This document shows positions 40,911-49,473 of a stretch of 64,000 nucleotides of DNA, one piece after another. Source of the DNA: Catellatospora sp. TT07R-123 (GTDB taxonomy: Bacteria; Actinomycetota; Actinomycetes; Mycobacteriales; Micromonosporaceae); contig NZ_BNEM01000001.1 in assembly GCF_018327705.1 (NCBI RefSeq), positions 744,001 to 808,000 on the forward strand, read 5' to 3'. Position numbers and translations under genes: made by a program. Within the stretch, counting starts at the first letter, position 1. Each line of letters begins with the position of its first letter. The notes beneath the pieces were generated by a model. It ran no database searches and had not been told where the DNA came from. It worked only from the letters and a program-made list of their open reading frames with translations.

Positions 40911-43079
40911 ATGTTCCTGTTCATGATGATCGCGGCGTGCTTCGGCGTGCTTCAGCTCGCTCTTCTCGGCTCGGTGACCCGGTCGGTGCGGATGGCGAAT
41001 CTCCTGCTGGCCGTCTCGGTGGGCCTCTACGGCTGTGGCGCGGTGGCCGTCATCCTGCAGCTGCTCTACACCCGCGGTGTAGCGCTCCTGACCGGAGATT
41101 CGGTCAGCGAGGTGGTGCGGACCGCCAGCTACTCGATGGACCCGATCATCGAAGAGGTCGTGAAGGTGCTGCCGCTGCTGGCGCTGGTGGCGTTCCGGCG
41201 GATCCGAGCGCAGTGGAGCCTGACCGACTTCGCGCTGCTGGGTGCTGCTGCCGGCGCCGGTTTCGGGCTCGTCGAGGCGACGATGCGCTGGAGCCACCAG
41301 GCCAGCAGCGCGGTCGGCGGTCCGATCGACGGCTGGACGATCCCGCTCGGCTTCGGTGGCGTGTACGTGCCCGGGCCGTTCCAGATCGTCGGTTCGTGGC
41401 TGCCGGCGCCGGTCGTGGACGCCGGCGCTTTCGTCGGCACCGGTTCGATGGACGTCAACCTGCATCTGGTATGGAGCATGCTCGCCGGCTTCGGCGTCGG
41501 GCTGCTGGTGCGGGGCCGGGGCTGGCAGCGCTGGCTCGGCCTGCTGCCGTGGTTGTACGCGGCGCTCGATCACATGGCGTACAACCACGACCTCGCCCGG
41601 CCCGGCGAGAACGCCGGCATCTGGTTCTTCTCCGCACCGGTACGGGCGATCGAGGATGTGCACTGGCTGCTGCCGGTGGTGGTGCTGGTGGTCGCCGGAG
41701 CGCTGGACTGGCGCCGGATCCGGGCCGGCAAGGCGGCTCTGCCGGACGTCCTGCTGGCGGCCGAACGCGGCGGCCGGCCGGCCATCGCCGCGCTCGGGCG
41801 GTTCGCCACCGTCGGTCTGCCCTGGACCCCGATCCTCGCCATGCGGTTCGCGCTGCTGCGCCGCTCGCTGATGTACGCCTACGATCCCGCCGTGCTCGAC
41901 CAGCTGCACGGCCAGGTGCGCTCGGCGCGCGAGCACATCGACCAGGCGGGCGATCCGGCGGCATGGCGGGCGCTGAACGCCCGCCGTGCCGTGGCGGCGC
42001 CACCGTCGCCGCCAAAGAACATGCTGGTGCGGCACTGGCAGCCGCTGCTGTCCCTGGTGCTTGTGCTGCCGTCGCTGGCCTTCCTCGTCGCGGGCGGGTT
42101 CCCGGCGACGTCGTGGATCCAACGGCTGCTCTCCACCTCGTTCATGTTCGCCGTGGTGACCATGTTCGCCATCGCGGCCCTGGCCATGGTGGCGTGGGGA
42201 CTGTTCAACACCGTACGCGGGCTGCCGACCGCGTTCCGGGAGCCGTACGCCGATACGGCGGTCAGCGTCGCCTTCCGGTCCAGTGTCGCGGCGGGCGCGT
42301 TGGGCGTCGGCGCGCTCTCGCTGTCGAAGGTGCTGACCGGCGGCGGGGCCAACGACCCGACGGTGTCGAACGTGCACATTCTTGACGCCATCAGCCAGAT
42401 GACCAACATTCTCGGCTTCGGCCTCCTGGCGCTGTCGCTGCTGCTCATCTTCGCGGCGTTCATGGGCGGGACCGGCGGGCTGGGCGGTGCGCTGGTGGGG
42501 GTCCTGGTAAGGATCAGCCTCCAGGAGCTGCTCCAGATGATCGCCATGGCCGGCATCGGCGTGCTGGGGGCGCTCGGCGCGATGCTCGCCATGGCCTCCA
42601 GCGGCGGCGGCTCGGGCAGCGGTCAGAGCAGCGGCTCCAGCGAGGGCAAGGGGTCGGGTGAAAGCTCCGGCGAGGGCAAAGGCTCCAGCGAGGGGTCGGG
42701 CGAGGGCAAGGGCTCCGGCGAGGGCAAGGGCCAGGGCGAGAGTTCCGGCGAAGGTGAGGGCAAGGCGGAGCCGCAGCGCGAACTGACCGAGGACGAGAAG
42801 TGGGACCAGGCGACCCGCGCCCGGGACCAGGCGGCGGAAGCGCAGAACACCACCGGCGAGGTGGCCGAGAGTTACTCCACGCCGGAGAGCGCGATCGGCC
42901 AGGTCGAAGGCAAAGCCACCGTGATCGACAAGGTGCCCACAGAGAACGCCGGCCTCCGCAGCCAGGGCTACACCGAGACCTGGTACGTGGAGGACGCGGA
43001 AGGAACGCAGTGGACCGTCGCGCGAAACCCGCGTACCGGCCAGTTCACCGGCGCGCACCCGTCCTCGTCGAACTTCTAG
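40911..43079 (+). CDS. PrsW-family intramembrane protease with low-complexity tail
   Basis: The ATG at 40911 (RBS GGAAG) gives 722 aa. Residues 1-270 are a PrsW-type membrane protease: EEVVK at 81-85 (EExxK), GFGLVEATM with E122, H185 in NLHLVWSM and H221 in ALDHMAYN. Another helical bundle follows with further membrane segments at about 385-560. Residues about 563-625 are almost only Gly, Ser, Glu and Lys (SSGSSEGKGSGESSGEGKG), then a 100-residue polar domain (ETWYVEDAEGTQWTVARNPRTGQFTG). PrsW enzymes cleave membrane anchors such as anti-sigma factors; no such partner is adjacent. Confidence 0.85.
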   Translation: MFLFMMIAACFGVLQLALLGSVTRSVRMANLLLAVSVGLYGCGAVAVILQLLYTRGVALLTGDSVSEVVRTASYSMDPIIEEVVKVLPLLALVAFRRIRAQWSLTDFALLGAAAGAGFGLVEATMRWSHQASSAVGGPIDGWTIPLGFGGVYVPGPFQIVGSWLPAPVVDAGAFVGTGSMDVNLHLVWSMLAGFGVGLLVRGRGWQRWLGLLPWLYAALDHMAYNHDLARPGENAGIWFFSAPVRAIEDVHWLLPVVVLVVAGALDWRRIRAGKAALPDVLLAAERGGRPAIAALGRFATVGLPWTPILAMRFALLRRSLMYAYDPAVLDQLHGQVRSAREHIDQAGDPAAWRALNARRAVAAPPSPPKNMLVRHWQPLLSLVLVLPSLAFLVAGGFPATSWIQRLLSTSFMFAVVTMFAIAALAMVAWGLFNTVRGLPTAFREPYADTAVSVAFRSSVAAGALGVGALSLSKVLTGGGANDPTVSNVHILDAISQMTNILGFGLLALSLLLIFAAFMGGTGGLGGALVGVLVRISLQELLQMIAMAGIGVLGALGAMLAMASSGGGSGSGQSSGSSEGKGSGESSGEGKGSSEGSGEGKGSGEGKGQGESSGEGEGKAEPQRELTEDEKWDQATRARDQAAEAQNTTGEVAESYSTPESAIGQVEGKATVIDKVPTENAGLRSQGYTETWYVEDAEGTQWTVARNPRTGQFTGAHPSSSNF

Positions 43080-43189
43080 CCCGGCCGGTGGGTACACCCA
43101 CGTGACCGCCGTGACCGCCGCAATGCAACGGCAGGTCATCGACGCGCTGCGTGCCGGAGATCGTGGAAGCGGAACTGTTGCTCCAGAGC

Positions 43190-43290
43190 GGCATCTGGGC
43201 GGCGATTGCCGGTGTGATGCCGCCGGTCTTGTTCGCATCGTGTTCGCCGGGTTGTTGCCGCTGGTCGTGGAGAAGGCAGCCGGCCGGTGA
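43190..43290 (+). pseudogene. ISL3-family element, second N-terminal relic
   Basis: GCCGGTGTGATGCCG and TCGTGTTCGCCGGGTTG, coding RIVFAGLLPLVVEKA, repeat the start of the relic at 13735 with roughly 85-90% identity by eye. It ends after about 20 codons, before the zinc finger. Confidence 0.7.
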
Positions 43291-43735
43291 CCAGAGCCGC
43301 TGCGTCGTCGGCGGCTTGCACGCGGCCACGGACCGGCTCTACCCGCAGGTGCCGCGGCTGCCGCCCGCCTCGGCTCCCGTACGGGCACCGCAGCGCTTCG
43401 CCTCACACGTGAAGGCGCGCGCCCGGCTCGACGCCCAGCGGCAGGACCCGGTCACCTTCGTACGCCATGCCGCCGACACCAGCCTGCACACCTGCGCCTG
43501 GTCGCTGGCCGACGGGTTACGCGGCTACCTCTGGCTGGGCATGCACACCACGGGATGGGCCGAGGTGTTGCCAGCTGTCGAGCGCATCGGCATGTTGATG
43601 GAGCGCGATGAATCGGCCGCTCCCCGGCGGTCATCCGCCTCGCCAGTCGCGGCCAGGTCGGATCCTGGCCCACGCTGACGGCCCTGCAGATGCTTCGGTC
43701 ATGCCGTCGGCGTCCAGCCGGTGTCACGGGTGCCG
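43291..43735 (+). other. Unassigned coding-like fragment
   Basis: A frame without clear start, ending at 43678, reads QVPRLPPASAPVRAPQRFAS, HVKARARLDAQRQDPVTFVR, GLRGYLWLGMHTTGWAEVLP. Codon use looks coding, but I recognise no family and the 5' end is fused to the ISL3 relic. It is probably the tail of a broken gene. Confidence 0.35.
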
Positions 43736-44527
43736 TTACGGCAGGCCAGGGTCGGGGAGCGGATTTCCGTCCAGGTACAGCTCGGTCAGGGCGGTGAGCT
43801 CGCCCAGGCCGTCGGGGATCGCGGTGAGCCGGTTGTCGGACAGGTTGAGCACGGTCAGGGCGGTGAGCCTGCCCAGGCTGTCGGGGACCCTGGTGAGCAG
43901 GTTGTCGTGCAGGTGCAGCGCGATCAGGGCGGTGAGACCGCCGAGGGTGTCGGGGACGGCGGTGAGCTTGTTCGCGTACAGGTACAGCTCGACCAGGGCG
44001 GTGAGGTTGCCCAGGCTGTCGGGCAGCGCCGTCAGCTCGTTGTCGTCTAGGCGGAGGTCGGTCAGCGCGGTGAGGTTGCCGAGGGTGTCGGGGACGGCGG
44101 TGAGCTTGTTCGCGTGCAGGTAGAGCGTGTTCAAGGCGGTGAGGTGACCCAGGCTGGCGGGCACCGCCGCCAGCTGGTTGCCGTGCAGGAACAGCGCGGT
44201 CAGGGCGGTGAGGCCGCCGAGGCTGTCGGGGATCGCGGTGAGCTGGTTGTCGGACAGGTTGAGCACAGTCAGGGCGGTGAGGTCACCGAGAGCGTCGGGT
44301 ACCTGTGTGAGCCGGTTGCCGCGTAGGTGGAGTGCGGTCAGGCCGGTGAGCCCGGTCAAGCTGTCGGGGAACGCCGTGAACGGGTTGTCGGACAGGTAGA
44401 GCTCGGTCAGGGCGGTGAGGTCGCCGAGGCCTTCGGGAACCGCGGTGAGCCCGAGTCCGGACAGGTCGAGGGAGGCCGACCGAGTGACAGCGGCGTGCTG
44501 TATGCGGGCGACCGCGATGGCGGACAA
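43736..44527 (-). CDS. Leucine-rich repeat protein
   Basis: This 263-aa protein consists almost wholly of eleven LRR units of 23 residues, consensus LTALTxLxLxxNxLTAVPDxLG. An N-terminal cap reads SLDLSGLGLTAVPEGLGDL. There is no signal peptide, membrane anchor or effector domain, so it is a cytosolic ligand-binding solenoid. The 69-bp DNA periodicity makes copy number changes easy. The N-terminal region starts at an ATG at 44527 without a clear ribosome binding site. The partner is unknown. Confidence 0.9.
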   Translation of the reverse strand: MSAIAVARIQHAAVTRSASLDLSGLGLTAVPEGLGDLTALTELYLSDNPFTAFPDSLTGLTGLTALHLRGNRLTQVPDALGDLTALTVLNLSDNQLTAIPDSLGGLTALTALFLHGNQLAAVPASLGHLTALNTLYLHANKLTAVPDTLGNLTALTDLRLDDNELTALPDSLGNLTALVELYLYANKLTAVPDTLGGLTALIALHLHDNLLTRVPDSLGRLTALTVLNLSDNRLTAIPDGLGELTALTELYLDGNPLPDPGLP

Positions 44528-44607
44528 GCTCCAACCTGCTTCCCACTCAGTCGAGACAGAACTCGCCGCCCTCGATGTCCTGCATCAGCAGGCGGCCCCG
44601 GATTACG

Positions 44608-44687
44608 TCAGACAAGATCGATATCTTGTCAGCGTGGACATCTTCCCCGTCAGCTCATGGCGGGGAGGGTCTCCGGTCGTTGGGTGA
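44608..44687 (+). promoter_or_regulatory. Second copy of palindromic leaderless promoter with 17-codon stub
   Basis: GACAAGATCGATATCTTGTC (44611-44630; arms GACAAGAT/ATCTTGTC, spacer CGAT) is followed after AGC by GTG at 44634, with the same spacing as at 11458. The stub reads MDIFPVSSWRGGSPVVG and stops at 44687; the copy at 11458 starts MDAFPAV. It is probably the surviving start of a lost gene under the same regulator. Confidence 0.6.
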
Positions 44688-44975
44688 CGAGGTGAACCTG
44701 GTCGAACCGGATCGCAGACCGGGTGGGCGGGGTCCGGGCGCTATGCGGATGTCGATATCGATGGCCGATACGCGATGCCTGATCCCACCGGAGGCCGCCT
44801 GTCGCCGGTCGGGACAGGTCTGGCAGTGATCGTCACCGGCGGTAACCACACCGACGTCACCCAGCTCACCCCCTGACCAAGGCCATCCCGCCGATCCGCG
44901 CCTGGTCGGCCGTCCACGACGACGTCCGTTCTGATGCGGCTCTCATCTGGCACGCAGATGAGAGCGCCGTCCTGG
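44688..44975. other. Intergenic, nothing recognised
   Basis: Short frames on both strands have no homology that I recognise. CATCTGGCACGCAGATG near 44946-44962 is an inverted repeat that may end the oxidoreductase transcript. Confidence 0.4.
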
Positions 44976-45935
44976 TCAGTGCACGCTCACGATGACCTTG
45001 CCGAGGGCGCGTCCCTCGCCCACCCGCGCCAACGCCTGGGGCACCTCGTCGAGGGTGAAGGTGCGGTCGATGTGGATACCGAGATCACCTGCTAGGCAGA
45101 GCCCGGCGACCGGTTCGAAGTGCGTCGGCCCTTCCTTGACGGCGAGCACGCCGATGCGGCGGTGGGTGAGCCGGCCGATCACCGAGCCGACCGTCAGTAC
45201 GCGCAGCAGCGCTCGTACCGATCCGCCGACGCATCGGTAGCGGCCGCCGGGGGCCAGCGCCCGGCGGTAAGCGAACACCGACCGGTGCGCGACCAGGTCG
45301 AGGATGAGATCGTACGGGCCGTTGCGGGTGAAGTCTTCGCTGCGGTAGTCGATCACCTTGTCCGCGCCGACCGACCGCATGAAGTCGAGCTTGTCCGCGT
45401 TGTCGACCCCGGTCACCTCTGCGCCGAGCCGTTTGGCCAGCTGAATCGCGAACGAACCCGAACCTCCGCCAGCACCGTTGATCAGGACCCGTTGCCCGGC
45501 CCTGGCACCGTCAGTGCCCTGCCGCGCGATGACGCCCGCTTGCGGAATCGCCGACGCCTCGGCGAACGTCAAAGCTGAGGGCTTATGGGCCAGCGCCGAT
45601 TCAGGGGCGATCGCGTACTCGGCGAAGCCGCCCTTGAGCATGAGGTTGTCGCCGTACACCTCGTCACCGGGCCGGAACCGGGTGACGGCCGGGCCGACCG
45701 CATCGACCCAACCGGCGATGTCCGAACCGAGTGTCCGGCGAGCGGGAGAGCGCAGCCCACCGATCCGCGAATACAGCGGCGAGCCACGCAGGGTCTCCCA
45801 ATCACTGAGGTTGACCGAGGTCGCCGCGACCTTGACGAGCACCTGCCCGGTGCCCGGAGACGGCCTGGGAACGTTCTCCATCCGCAGTACATCCGGCGGC
45901 CCGTAACGGTCGTATACGACCGCCCTCATCAGCAT
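44976..45935 (-). CDS. Zinc-independent MDR oxidoreductase
   Basis: The ATG at 45935 (MLMRAVVYDRYGPPDVL) is chosen because GGAGGA lies 7 bp before it; 319 aa. It is a quinone-oxidoreductase-type medium-chain dehydrogenase: the N-terminal catalytic fold GTGQVLVKVAATSVNLSDW, substrate loop LGSDIAGWVDAVGPAVTRF, then the Rossmann motif VLINGAGGGSGSFAIQLAKR and C-terminal HIDRTFTLDEVPQALARV. Zinc-binding cysteines are absent. It reduces an unknown carbonyl or quinone with NAD(P)H. It is monocistronic. Confidence 0.9.
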   Translation of the reverse strand: MLMRAVVYDRYGPPDVLRMENVPRPSPGTGQVLVKVAATSVNLSDWETLRGSPLYSRIGGLRSPARRTLGSDIAGWVDAVGPAVTRFRPGDEVYGDNLMLKGGFAEYAIAPESALAHKPSALTFAEASAIPQAGVIARQGTDGARAGQRVLINGAGGGSGSFAIQLAKRLGAEVTGVDNADKLDFMRSVGADKVIDYRSEDFTRNGPYDLILDLVAHRSVFAYRRALAPGGRYRCVGGSVRALLRVLTVGSVIGRLTHRRIGVLAVKEGPTHFEPVAGLCLAGDLGIHIDRTFTLDEVPQALARVGEGRALGKVIVSVH

Positions 45936-46449
45936 GTCCATTCCTCCAGTGCCCAGCGGCCTCCCGCCATCATTAGCACGCTGGCGCAAGCGGTTGACCG
46001 ACGAGTGGCGGCTCTATCGCCACGGCCTCGGGTCGCTGTAGACCCAGTCCGGTTTCTGGCGCCGACCTTCGCCACCGGCTCGCGCCCGTCGTCGGCACAA
46101 GCATGCGTACGCCGCCGCGGATGCGCCTGTTGTCGCAGCAACCGGCCTATCTCCTGCGACAACGTCGGCCGTTCGTGTCGGCGGCCTCGGCCCACTGCCA
46201 GCAGGTTCTTCCTGTCGACTGCTGCCATCAGCGCCCGCTAGAAGTCCCTGACCACCAGCTGCGGCTCGATCCGCGTGAACCGGACCGCGATCACGTCCAT
46301 CACCTTGTCGAACACCCGTGACGCGGCAGGCCCTACGCAATGCGCAGCGGCCACCGTCCTGCTTATGACTTGTCCACGACATTCGATGATCAGGTGGCGG
46401 TCGCCCTCACCCATCCGGGCAGCTCAGAGCCCGAACCAGCACCGCCGTA
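45936..46449. other. Probable IS701-type relic and spacer
   Basis: On the minus strand about 46040-46330, overlapping frames read RIEPQLVVRDF, then RALMAAVDRKN, then CWQWAEAADT and IGRLLRQQAHP, resembling decayed pieces of the N-terminus of IS701-type transposases (RVEPR...GLLAxVERKNgWtLAE). Stops and frame changes separate them. No complete gene is present. Confidence 0.3.
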
Positions 46450-47394
46450 CTAGCTCGCGAACAGGGGCTCGGCCGCCTCCAGGCGTGGCACCGGCACGCC
46501 GAGCCTGCGCGCCTCGGCCAGCGTGTCGCGGCAGACCGCGCGCAGTTCCTCCAGGCTGGCATGCGACTGCATCACCACGCGGGTCGGCGGGAAGTGACCG
46601 AAGAGCCAGGCGAGCAACGGCGCGGTCAGTCGGACGGGAGCCCGATAGAGCAGGACGTCGCCGCGATGCTTGCGCAGATCGACCCCGCGGGCCTCGACCA
46701 GCGGCAGCAGCTCGCGGGTGGCCAGTAACGCCTCGCGGAGGCTGCCCGGTGCCCCGGCGAGCGCGCCGAGCGAGCCCAGTCGCAGGCTCTGGGTGTGCAG
46801 GCCGGCGTTTTGCACGAAGTGGATCGACAGCCAGCCGCGGAAGTCGGCGCTCTCCCGGATCCGCAGCCCGGCGCTCCGGAACACCGCCCGGACGTCCTGC
46901 TCACGCTCGGTCGGCGCCCGCCCGTCTAGGGTCCCGAAGAAGACCACCGGCAGCAGGGCTGCGCGCAGCACGCCGTCGTCCCCGAAGCCGCCGCCAGCAC
47001 CGGGGAAGCCCCAGACGACCTGGTCGGCGGGGAACGGGCGGATCGCCTCGGCGGGCTCGACCCACAGGTTGTTGAAGACGAGCACCGAGGCCCGGCCCAG
47101 CCGCGGAGCGAGGAACTTCGCCGCCTGCTCGAAGTCGTAGTGCTGCACGCTCAGCACGATCAGATCGAAGTCGTGGTCCGGCTCGAGCGAATCGCGGTAG
47201 CGCACCGGCCATTGCTCGGTGACGCGCTTGCCCCAGACCCGGCGCCGTGCGTCGACCAGCTCGAGGTCGATCGCCTCGCCGTACTGGGCCGCCCGCCCAG
47301 GACGGACGTAGAACTCGACCTCGTGCCCGGCCCGCTCCAACGCCCACCCGTAGACCGTGCCGATCACGCCCCGGCCGAACATCAAGATCTTCAC
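46450..47394 (-). CDS. Ketopantoate reductase-like (ApbA/PanE) protein
   Basis: The GTG at 47394 (MKILMFGRGVIGTVYGWALE) gives 314 aa. The Rossmann motif GRGVIGTVYG is at 7-16, followed by YVRPGRAAQYG, LIVLSVQHYDFEQA, VWGFPGAGG and the C-terminal helical domain (SIHFVQNAGLHTQSLRLG). It belongs to the ApbA/PanE-like group but lacks the clear lysine and GSR motifs of true PanE, so pantothenate synthesis is unlikely. It is divergent from a TetR gene with a shared operator, which suggests it is the regulated function. Confidence 0.82.
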   Translation of the reverse strand: MKILMFGRGVIGTVYGWALERAGHEVEFYVRPGRAAQYGEAIDLELVDARRRVWGKRVTEQWPVRYRDSLEPDHDFDLIVLSVQHYDFEQAAKFLAPRLGRASVLVFNNLWVEPAEAIRPFPADQVVWGFPGAGGGFGDDGVLRAALLPVVFFGTLDGRAPTEREQDVRAVFRSAGLRIRESADFRGWLSIHFVQNAGLHTQSLRLGSLGALAGAPGSLREALLATRELLPLVEARGVDLRKHRGDVLLYRAPVRLTAPLLAWLFGHFPPTRVVMQSHASLEELRAVCRDTLAEARRLGVPVPRLEAAEPLFAS

Positions 47395-47416
47395 GGCTTC
47401 CCCCGGTGTTAGAATC

Positions 47417-47455
47417 GGAAACAATCTCCAGTTGTAAAATATGGAGACAGTTTCC
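47417..47455. promoter_or_regulatory. TetR-type operator between apbA-like and tetR genes
   Basis: GGAAAC-AA-TCTCCA (47417-47430) and TGGAGA-CA-GTTTCC (47442-47455) form a dyad with an 11-bp centre containing TAAAAT. It sits between divergent starts at 47394 and 47476, so repression of both is likely. Confidence 0.75.
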
Positions 47456-47475
47456 GTTTGTCAACGTGAGGGATC

Positions 47476-48057
47476 GTGACCGCCGACAAGCCGCTTCGCG
47501 CCGATGCTCGGCGCAACCGCGACGCTCTGCTCGCCAAAGCCCGCGAGCTCTTCGACCAGGGCTGCTTCGACCTGCGTTTCGACGACTTCGCCAAGCTGGC
47601 CGGCGTGGGCACCGGTACGCTCTACCGCCACTTCCCCACGCGGGAGGCGTTGGCCGAGGCGGTCTACCGCGAAGAGGTCGCCGCGATGTGCGACCGCGCC
47701 CGCGAACTGCAGGACACGCTCCCGGCGGACGAGGCCCTGGCGGCCTTCCTGCGCGGGTTCGTGAGCCACCTGGATGCCCACCGAGGGCTCGCCGACACGC
47801 TGGCCGCGCTGATGACCACACGTACGGAGGCGCTGACCGAGGGCGGCCAGGCACTGAGTCAGGCCATCACCGGCCTGCTCGACGCGGCGAGGAAAGCCGG
47901 CACCGTCCGGGACGACGTCGGTGTGGGCGCCGTCATGATGGCCTTGCAGGGCATCTGCGCCGCCTACAACCATCCCGGTTCGGCGAACGACGCGGACGGC
48001 GTCATCACGCTCGTACTCGATGGGTTGTCTTTGAAGGGGGCCGACAGCCGTCGGTAG
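47476..48057 (+). CDS. TetR-family repressor
   Basis: The GTG at 47476 gives 193 aa. The N-terminal helix-turn-helix is RRNRDALLAKARELFDQGCF, DDFAKLAGVGTGTLYRHFPTREAL. A helical ligand domain follows (GLADTLAALMTTRTEALTEGG). The family works as a ligand-released repressor. The divergent ApbA-like reductase and the dyad at 47417 are the natural target. Confidence 0.92.
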   Translation: MTADKPLRADARRNRDALLAKARELFDQGCFDLRFDDFAKLAGVGTGTLYRHFPTREALAEAVYREEVAAMCDRARELQDTLPADEALAAFLRGFVSHLDAHRGLADTLAALMTTRTEALTEGGQALSQAITGLLDAARKAGTVRDDVGVGAVMMALQGICAAYNHPGSANDADGVITLVLDGLSLKGADSRR

Positions 48058-48114
48058 CCGGTGGCCGGGATCTTCCGCCCGGCAGAACGATGCGGGCGCG
48101 GTTTCCTGCTGAAA

Positions 48115-49374
48115 CTACCGGGTCTCGCGCCGACGACGCGCGCGCTCGAAATCGGCGACATCCGACAGCCAGGGTCCGTGCTGATCGAGCGCGGCGCAGC
48201 CGCCGCGGACGAAGGCGCGCACCAGGCTCCGGTACCCACTGATCCCGTCGACCAGGCTGTACTCGACCCGGTACTGCGGATCCGACCCGCCCTGCCCGGG
48301 TCGCACCGTCGTGATCCGGGCGATGGAGTCCGCGTAGAAGTGGAGCTGGATCCCTTCGCCCATCTCCTCGTCCTCGATGGTGAACACCTCGTTGTCCCCG
48401 GCGGCGCGATCGGCGACGAACTCCCAGAACTCGGCGGTGGCGGTGCGGGGACCCTCCCGTAGCCACTTCTTCTCGCCGCCCTTGTCGTCGGTGAACGACA
48501 GGGCTGTCTTTCCCGCGCTCCCACCGAGGCCGACGTGGTCGTCGCCGGCCTCCTCGTCACCTTCCGCAGGTGCGCTCCGGGAGCGGTCCGCGGCCTCCGA
48601 GCACATCAGGAAGCTCACCGTACGCACCGCGTCGTCGACGAGTTCGGGATGCGCGCGGCGCACGGCCGCCTCGACCGCCGCTGCCATCCGGTCCCAGTCT
48701 CGCTTGTCCGTGGCCCGCTTCCCCCGTCGCGGATCGAGGCCGATCCGCATCCCGGCGCATGTCTGCTCCGCGGTGGCGATCACGCGCATGACCTGGGGCA
48801 GCAGCGCAGGGTCGACGGCGTCGGGCATCCGCCTCGGCACGGTCGCGCCATGCAGGTACTGGCCCGTGTACCTCAGCAGAGCGGCGTCGAGCGGACCGAG
48901 GACTGATCCGCGCTCGGCGCGACGGCGGTCCGCACGATACTCCTGGGCGCGTTTCTCGTCTGGCCGCTCCGTCGCCGTGCGCATCGCCGCGCAGATCTGG
49001 CCGCGCTCCAGCAGGCCGATGTCGGCACCGTGCGCGATGAGCCTGGTCCGGTCCCACCGGATGCGTCCGAAGAGCGCGTCGACGTCCGCGGGTGCGCAGA
49101 GCAGCACCGGGTCCAGGAGCGCGACGGCAGCGTGCTCGTCGAGCAGGCCCCGGGTCCCGGCGGCCTCGCACAGCGGAAGGACCGCGCTCCAGAGCATCAG
49201 GTGTCTGGCCAGGTCCTGCTGGATCACCGCGAGATGGGCCGGCTCGATCGGGAACGTGAACGTGCGAGGCTCGTGGTTGGCGTCGGCCCCGGCTGCGAGC
49301 ATCAGCTTCAGCTCGCCGTCCTCACGGATCGCGCTCGGGATCCAGCCGCTGCGCGTGAAGACCATGTCTCTCAT
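48115..49374 (-). CDS. DUF6357-family protein
   Basis: The ATG at 49374 (MRDMVFTRSGWIPSAIREDG) gives 419 aa. Family motifs seen: GADANHEPRTFTFPIEPAHL, DPVLLCAPADVDALFGRIRW, LIAHGADIGLLERGQI, TVSFLMCSEAADRSRS. The C-terminal part has NEVFTIEDEEMGEGIQLHFY and ALDQHGPWLSDVADFERAR, a domain also found in the next gene. Function is unknown; it is soluble. The upstream in-frame extension to 49440 lacks conserved sequence. Confidence 0.75.
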   Translation of the reverse strand: MRDMVFTRSGWIPSAIREDGELKLMLAAGADANHEPRTFTFPIEPAHLAVIQQDLARHLMLWSAVLPLCEAAGTRGLLDEHAAVALLDPVLLCAPADVDALFGRIRWDRTRLIAHGADIGLLERGQICAAMRTATERPDEKRAQEYRADRRRAERGSVLGPLDAALLRYTGQYLHGATVPRRMPDAVDPALLPQVMRVIATAEQTCAGMRIGLDPRRGKRATDKRDWDRMAAAVEAAVRRAHPELVDDAVRTVSFLMCSEAADRSRSAPAEGDEEAGDDHVGLGGSAGKTALSFTDDKGGEKKWLREGPRTATAEFWEFVADRAAGDNEVFTIEDEEMGEGIQLHFYADSIARITTVRPGQGGSDPQYRVEYSLVDGISGYRSLVRAFVRGGCAALDQHGPWLSDVADFERARRRRETR

Positions 49375-49473
49375 CGGTTCAGACCTCCCCGCGACGGCAC
49401 CGGCCGGACATGGCCGCCCCGGATCGACGGCGAGCCGCATGGCGGTGCCGGTGTCCGGCTCCGCGCCTTCTGA

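Noticed and set aside
40110-43406. 1098-residue open frame on the minus strand
   Set aside because: It is antisense to the PrsW gene, extremely rich in Arg/His/Pro, with no domain; a GC-rich shadow frame.
43736-44460. Regular repeats that could suggest a CRISPR array
   Set aside because: The 69-bp period has no unique spacers and encodes leucine-rich repeats.
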